From Yarrowia lipolytica (Eukaryota; Ascomycota; Dipodascomycetes; Dipodascales), in assembly GCF_001761485.1 (NCBI RefSeq), contig NC_090774.1, positions 1,984,001-2,048,000 of the forward strand: a DNA stretch of 64,000 bases, given 5' to 3'. A program made the translations under genes and the position numbers. Of the stretch, positions 59,811 through 64,000 are shown in pieces. A model generated the notes under the pieces. The model saw nothing but the letters and a program-made list of their open reading frames with translations, searched no databases and was not told the origin of the DNA. Each line of letters opens with the position of its first letter. The first letter of the stretch is position 1.

Positions 59811-61295
59811 TCATACTTTGTCAGTTCCCTCCTTGACAGCATAGAACAGGTCTCCATTCTTGCCCAGCATCGACTTGATCTTTTCCTCAACAACAACACC
59901 CATACCCAGCAGAGCAGACTCGTCCATGCGACCCATGAGCAGCGGGTAGTTTCTGTGAGCGTATCCGGAAACGTATCTATGCAGCTGCTCCAAAAGTTGG
60001 TTTTGAGGGAGTGCGTCGGCAGGTCCAGGCTCGGGAAAAGGAGGAGTCTCATAAACACGCGCCATGGATCCGTCTTCCTCAAAGTACCGAGGTGACTTTT
60101 CCTGAAGATCGGCAAAGAAGTCATCAGCAGCGTAAGGGACCCACTTGCTTGGGGGATCGTCGTAGGAATACTGGCCGTTGACACACGAGTATACGTTTGG
60201 TGTGAAAGGACCCGGTTTCTCGGCCTGGCGTTTCAGAGTAAGCCAATCGGCCATATCCTCGTCCATTCGCTTTTCGTGCAAACGGTTGATGAAGAAGTTG
60301 GTGTTGTTGTAAGACCGACTAACAATTTCACCTGCCTTGTCGATAACCCGTCGAGGAGACGCAACCACCTGCCTGAGGTTCTGATTGGTTAATAGCTGTG
60401 TAGCCCTCTCCAAGACAGTAGGAGTGAGAGTGACATACCCTCCTGGTTGCTTAATGTTTGGAGTAATGTACCTGCGCACAGATTTATAGATCTCTGCCTC
60501 TTCATCGGGGTCAAAAGGTGGTGGTCTTCTGGCCCGGTTCCTGTGCTGCTCCAGATTATGCAGCTTTTCGTGGTTAAGCGTACCAGGTCGACCTCTGAAC
60601 AACGGCTTTTCATATGTTTGCACAATGTTTTGAGCTAGCCGTTTCCTTGCCCAGGCTTCTCTCTTGGCAATTTTGGCCTTCTCCTGTTTCACCCGCATAT
60701 CCTCAAGCTTCTTGAATTTGATTTCCTCCGCCTGTTCCTCCTTGTACAACTTTTCTTGCATGCGCTTCTGAAGCCGGAGAAGCTGTTGCTGCTGTTTCTT
60801 CTTTCTGGCTTCCGCCCTGGTCCTGCTCACGTCCACACGCTTCTGGAGCTTTTCTTCCTCACGGATTCTCGCCAACCTGCCGTGCTCAGCCTTCCTCCGC
60901 TTGTCGGCTTCGACTTTTGCCTCAAACTTTTTCTTGGAGGCCTCCAGTTGCTGTTTCCGTTCCAAAAGTTTGGCCTGTCTACGCCCCTCAACAGCCAACC
61001 TCTCCATCATCCCCAACGAAAGTCCAGGAAGACATCCGTCTGTCTCGTTGGTTGTGCGGGTTGTGTCGCTATCATTGTTGCCGTCGCTGTCATTGTGGCT
61101 TAAGATCTCGACTGGTTGCTGTCCACCAGAGTCACGCTGTCGGACAGACTGTGGCGGTTCTTGCGAGCTGGACGTCTGGCCTTGGCCTCCTTCTTGCGGG
61201 CCTTCTCTTGCTTGTTGAGTCGTCGGAGCTCGCGCACATCCTGGGCCATCAGCCCTACCATGGAAGCTAGTAGAGCGATCATTTCTTCTTGTCAT
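59811..61295 (-). CDS. Coiled-coil protein with an Rrn9-like C-terminus
   Basis: The frame runs 494 codons from ATG 61295. From about residue 65 on it is clearly coding: a long Lys/Glu/Arg/Gln coiled coil (about 95-230, e.g. KKKQQQQLLRLQKRMQEKL), then FRGRPGTLNHEKLHNLEQHR, ITPNIKQPGGYVTLTPTVL, and a C-terminal block LLEQLHRYVSGYAHRNY..GRMDESALLGMGVVVEEKI. That last block resembles the helical motif I associate with Rrn9, a component of the RNA polymerase I upstream activating factor, but the match is from memory and weak. The first 65 codons have poor codon use. Over the same bases another frame (61100-61282) looks better, so the true start may lie there with a frame change, or at Met 61031. 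Confidence 0.6.
   Translation of the reverse strand: MTRRNDRSTSFHGRADGPGCARAPTTQQAREGPQEGGQGQTSSSQEPPQSVRQRDSGGQQPVEILSHNDSDGNNDSDTTRTTNETDGCLPGLSLGMMERLAVEGRRQAKLLERKQQLEASKKKFEAKVEADKRRKAEHGRLARIREEEKLQKRVDVSRTRAEARKKKQQQQLLRLQKRMQEKLYKEEQAEEIKFKKLEDMRVKQEKAKIAKREAWARKRLAQNIVQTYEKPLFRGRPGTLNHEKLHNLEQHRNRARRPPPFDPDEEAEIYKSVRRYITPNIKQPGGYVTLTPTVLERATQLLTNQNLRQVVASPRRVIDKAGEIVSRSYNNTNFFINRLHEKRMDEDMADWLTLKRQAEKPGPFTPNVYSCVNGQYSYDDPPSKWVPYAADDFFADLQEKSPRYFEEDGSMARVYETPPFPEPGPADALPQNQLLEQLHRYVSGYAHRNYPLLMGRMDESALLGMGVVVEEKIKSMLGKNGDLFYAVKEGTDKV
61100..61282 (-). other. Overlapping coding-like frame at the start of the Rrn9-like gene
   Basis: In a second phase, ATG 61282 starts MIALLASMVGLMAQDVRELR and continues with a Lys/Arg/Ala-rich stretch (NKQEKARKKEAKARR) to a stop at 61100. 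Its codons (CTC, CGA, AAG, GAG, GCC) are the preferred set, while the overlapping frame of the main gene is not. No GTGAGT/CTAAC intron joins the two, so it is either the true N-terminus displaced by one base or a separate short frame. Confidence 0.5.
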
Positions 61296-61851
61296 ATGGT
61301 GGAAAAGAGAGGCGAGCGACGCTGACTATATAAATATAAATGAGAACAACTTTGATCGCAATCGAACATGAATTGGGTTAGGGTTTAAAACGCCCCGCGA
61401 TTAGGCCAAAAAGGTGGTCATTTATGTCTGTATGGTGAGTGAGGAGCCACTTGTTGAATCGGTCGTGTTGGAATTTTCCAGAGGAGAGTTAGAAAATCAG
61501 TTTAGATTGACTTGATGGTCTTTGTGTATCTTTCTTTGCCGGATCCAAGCCGATCTAGAACGGAATCAAGGCACCATCTTGTCTTACCGTTGCGTATACG
61601 ATCTGAGACGGGAAGAAGTGTACCTTGGTGAACCGGGACGAGTGCGAGGAGTCCAGAGGTGGATTGCGACATGTAATTTTGGTTGATTGGCGACAGAATT
61701 ACTGTCGGGAGTGCACCAGTTCGTATTGTGGCTAGCTTACCAAGTACACCATACTGGATCAATGTTGGTGTGTTTGAACAAGTTCCTGTAGCTACCGGAA
61801 CTACCGTAAAACACAATAAATACTTTACCATCTATAAATATATCAATCTCT
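61296..61851. other. Intergenic region with TATA and TTAGGG boxes
   Basis: Promoter of the Rrn9-like gene: TATATAAA at 61326-61333 and GGGTTAGGGTTT at 61375-61386. The 61502-61831 minus-strand frame does not continue the proline dehydrogenase fold and is left out. Confidence 0.55.
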
Positions 61852-62265
61852 TCAGTTGGCTCTCTCCACCGAGTAGTTGATCATAACGCCTAGGCCGCGT
61901 TTCTCAAGTTTCTGGGCGGTCAGAAGAACCTCGTGGTGGTTGGTTCCTCCACAGTAGAGACGGTAGACGACCATTTTGACAACCGAATTGGGCACGTAGG
62001 GCAATATCTTTGCGCACAGTTTGACCATGGACGGCCGGCAGGTCATGAGAGAAGCCAGTCCCAGCGCCATGACGTCTCCTGTAGACATGTTTGCGAGAAA
62101 CCTGGGCTGGGAGTTGGGCGGAAGCAGTCGTGGAGTTGACGAAAAGGATGTGGAGGCGTCGTAGGCCATGGAGGACGAGCCTCCAGACACCTGGGACGTG
62201 TTGACCATGGAGGTTCTGACGGTGGAAGGTCGAATGAATCGGCACAGTCGCAGGGTGGGGTTCAT
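61852..62265 (-). pseudogene. N-terminal fragment of mitochondrial proline dehydrogenase
   Basis: From ATG 62265 the frame gives 137 aa (open 17 codons further to 62316). After a Ser/Thr/Arg-rich presequence it reads VMALGLASLMTCRPSMVKL, then AKILPYVPNSVVKMVVYRLY and CGGTNHHEVLLTAQKLEKRG, ending NYSVERAN and a stop. This aligns well with the segment of yeast Put1 that precedes the TIM-barrel (ILPYVPxxVxK, LYCGG, L.KRG), ending where the barrel begins. The FAD-binding barrel and all catalytic residues are absent, and the downstream sequence in all frames does not resume the family; it turns AT-rich like a 3' end. It cannot be an active dehydrogenase. It may be a truncated duplicate or an expressed stand-alone N-domain; a full PUT1 gene is expected elsewhere. 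Confidence 0.7.
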
Positions 62266-62766
62266 GGTGTACGAGTACAATACTGCAGACAGAAAAGTCA
62301 TGACCAGGTTATGCACTATATATACACTCCGGGGACATCGCTACTTCCTTCTCACACGCGCTCAACTGCTGTAACCTAGGTGTGTATGGACAATCTACAT
62401 CCAGAGAGTTTGGTCGAAACAGCATGTGGGAGAGAGTTTCCGTATACGAATATTGTCGACAGTACATGGCACATGAACGGAGTATGAATGGGGTTACGAC
62501 TGGAAACGGAAGGAGATGGCCGGAGCGTGGATTAGCCGCAAAAGTTGAGAGGTCACGTGAGGTGGTCATCTGACCGCAATGGCATGTTTCCCCCCCGTCT
62601 TTTCGTTCTTCCTTCCCTCTTTTTGCTGAGGTGTGTCTCCCACCATGTTGGTCCATGGTTCACGTCTGATTAATAAACTCCTTAATGAGAAAGTGGAAAA
62701 ACGCGAAACTCTGTTAAGACGCCAAACTTGTCCCCACGACTGTCGCAAATCCTCCATCAGCACGAA
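62266..62766. other. Divergent region upstream of SMC5
   Basis: Promoter region for SMC5 and the proline dehydrogenase fragment. A 97-codon plus-strand frame starting at 62633 overlaps the SMC5 start in another phase and has no coding character. No other element stands out. Confidence 0.5.
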
Positions 62767-64000
62767 ATGGCCAAACGAGACCTGCCTAACGGCTCGCAGA
62801 CGGTCGCCAAGCGTCGACGCACGCAGGACGAACAGATGGGCGTGTTCGACGACGACATTGACGAAGAACAACGGGCGTACAACAACGAGATTCGAGAACA
62901 CGACCAACAACATGGGTCCGAGATGATCCCCCGACCCAGTCTCGACATCTGCGAAAAGACGGGCTACCGACCGGGCAGCATTCTCCAGATTTACATGAAA
63001 AACGTCATGTCCTACGACGAGTGTCTCGTCAACTTTGGACCCACTCTCAACTTTGTGATTGGCCCTAATGGATCTGGAAAGAGTACCATGCTCGCAGCCA
63101 TCTGTCTGGCGTTCGCAGCCCCCATCACATGCATGGGCAAGGCGGCCCTTAAGGCCCAGCAGCTCATTAAATCGACCAAGGACGCGCTGGAGGTGCGGGT
63201 CGTGGTCAAGAACTTTGCAGGCATGCCGGACCTCACGTTCAAACGAACGCTGACACGTGACGAGAAGCAGGGCAAGTTCTTCATCAACGGCAAGTCGGCT
63301 ACAATGAAAGAGGTGCGTGCTACCGCTCGAGAGCTCGACATCCAGATTGTGTCCATGACCCGTTTCCTGCCCCAGGATCGAGTCAAGGACTTCACCACCA
63401 TGAGTCCCAAAGAGCTTCTCATAACCACCATGGAGGATGTCGGCTACAAAAACATGCGTAGCCACTACGACTCGCTGGTAAACCAGCAGGAACACAGTGC
63501 CGACGACGAGCACAGACTGCAGCTGGCCACAGATGCACTTGCGGATCTGGACCGACGAAGAAACGATCTGACTGACAAAATCGCCCAACTGGAGGAGCGT
63601 GAGAAGCAGGAGGAGATGGTTAAGAAGCTGGAAAAGGTGGCTGTTTACAGCAAAGGCATTTTTCTGAAACAGGAGACTGAGCGTATAAAGGTCGAGGTGG
63701 CACAGTTGAATGCCGCCAACAAAGATCTGATTGAGGAGAAAGAGACTCTGAGCGAGAAGATGGGCTCGTACCAACAAGTCATTAAGACATGCGGAAATGA
63801 ATTGTCTCAAAAGGAGGAAAAGGCCAAACAGTACTGGCGCAAGTACCGAGAGCTCCGTAATAAGGATAAGGAGATTGCGGGCAAGATGGCCAAGCACGAG
63901 GGAGACTTTGAGGCTGCGCAGCGACGTCTCGACAAGCACGAAGAGGAAACCAAGGTTCTGCAGAACAAAGTCCAGGAGGATCAGGCGTCATACACTGCAT
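62767..64000 (+). CDS. SMC5: SMC5, 5' part (runs off the window)
   Basis: ATG 62767 opens a frame that continues to the window end (411 codons, about 40% of a typical Smc5 of 1,070-1,100 aa). Smc5 forms with Smc6 and Nse proteins the complex that resolves recombination and replication intermediates. After a basic nuclear-signal-like AKRRR, residues 71-107 read SILQIYMKNVMSYDECLVNF and then GPTLNFVIGPNGSGKST; the last block is the Walker A head motif (99-106). IVSMTRFLPQDRVKDFTTMSPKELLITT is the Q-loop region with the Smc5-typical FLPQDRV-F. From about residue 240 a heptad coiled coil begins. The CX-YD segment after GSI and the QDRV motif favour Smc5 over Smc6 or Rad50. Confidence 0.9.
   Translation, partial: MAKRDLPNGSQTVAKRRRTQDEQMGVFDDDIDEEQRAYNNEIREHDQQHGSEMIPRPSLDICEKTGYRPGSILQIYMKNVMSYDECLVNFGPTLNFVIGPNGSGKSTMLAAICLAFAAPITCMGKAALKAQQLIKSTKDALEVRVVVKNFAGMPDLTFKRTLTRDEKQGKFFINGKSATMKEVRATARELDIQIVSMTRFLPQDRVKDFTTMSPKELLITTMEDVGYKNMRSHYDSLVNQQEHSADDEHRLQLATDALADLDRRRNDLTDKIAQLEEREKQEEMVKKLEKVAVYSKGIFLKQETERIKVEVAQLNAANKDLIEEKETLSEKMGSYQQVIKTCGNELSQKEEKAKQYWRKYRELRNKDKEIAGKMAKHEGDFEAAQRRLDKHEEETKVLQNKVQEDQASYTA

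Noticed and set aside
62566-63939. 457-codon minus-strand frame opposite SMC5
   Set aside because: Leu/Val-rich mirror of the SMC5 coiled coil; SMC5 head motifs are on the plus strand.

Overview
The window is nuclear DNA of an ascomycete yeast, almost certainly Yarrowia lipolytica or a very close relative. Genes are densely packed, mostly single-exon, and favour CGA (Arg), CTC (Leu) and AAG (Lys). The introns carry the Yarrowia signature: a GTGAGT-type donor and a CTAAC branch point only 2-5 nt before the acceptor AG. I count nine such introns, in JLP2, COX12, the ABCA transporter, the AT-hook gene, the RIM4-like gene (two), KGD2 (5' leader), SEC23 and the P4-ATPase. A Lro1-type PDAT, a full-size ABCA transporter and an intron-containing tRNA-Pro(AGG) fit the same organism. 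I see no retrovirus-like element, CRISPR array or rRNA gene.

Layout. 1-7.6 kb: AGX1, a DNAJC9-like J-protein, spliced JLP2/CCDC25 and, on the minus strand, spliced COX12. 7.6-13 kb: a protein derived from a Mutator-like (MULE) transposase with a very acidic middle and AT-hooks, whose C-terminal repeats break the frame, then XPT1 (plus). 13-21 kb: an ABCA-type transporter and LRO1 (both minus). 23-34 kb: a 2-oxoglutarate/Fe(II) oxygenase-like protein, a spliced AT-hook protein of unknown family, a three-exon RIM4-like RRM protein and choline kinase CKI1 (all plus). 34-45 kb: KGD2 (minus), USB1 and a Swi5/Ace2-like zinc-finger factor (plus), SEC23 (minus) and GAB1 (plus). 45-52 kb: tRNA-Pro(AGG), a small secreted protein (both minus) and a 4.9-kb stretch without convincing genes. 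52-64 kb: a DNF1-type flippase and an RCR-like membrane protein (plus), a weak small-gene candidate (plus), a coiled-coil protein with an Rrn9-like tail and a proline dehydrogenase N-terminal fragment (both minus), and the 5' part of SMC5 (plus), which runs off the window.

Most genes are housekeeping and unrelated to each other, as usual in yeast. Loose themes are lipids and membranes (LRO1, CKI1, DNF1, ABCA), secretion and GPI anchoring (SEC23, GAB1, RCR-like), mitochondrial carbon metabolism (AGX1, COX12, KGD2, proline dehydrogenase fragment) and RNA (USB1, RIM4-like).

The most unusual locus is 7.65-11.04 kb: a MULE transposase fold that keeps only part of its catalytic triad and has acquired chromatin-protein features. 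Also notable are a possible in-phase GC-AG intron directly after the SEC23 start codon, a stand-alone N-terminal fragment of proline dehydrogenase, and a reading-frame change at the start of the Rrn9-like gene. All identifications come from reading motifs; no database search was possible.
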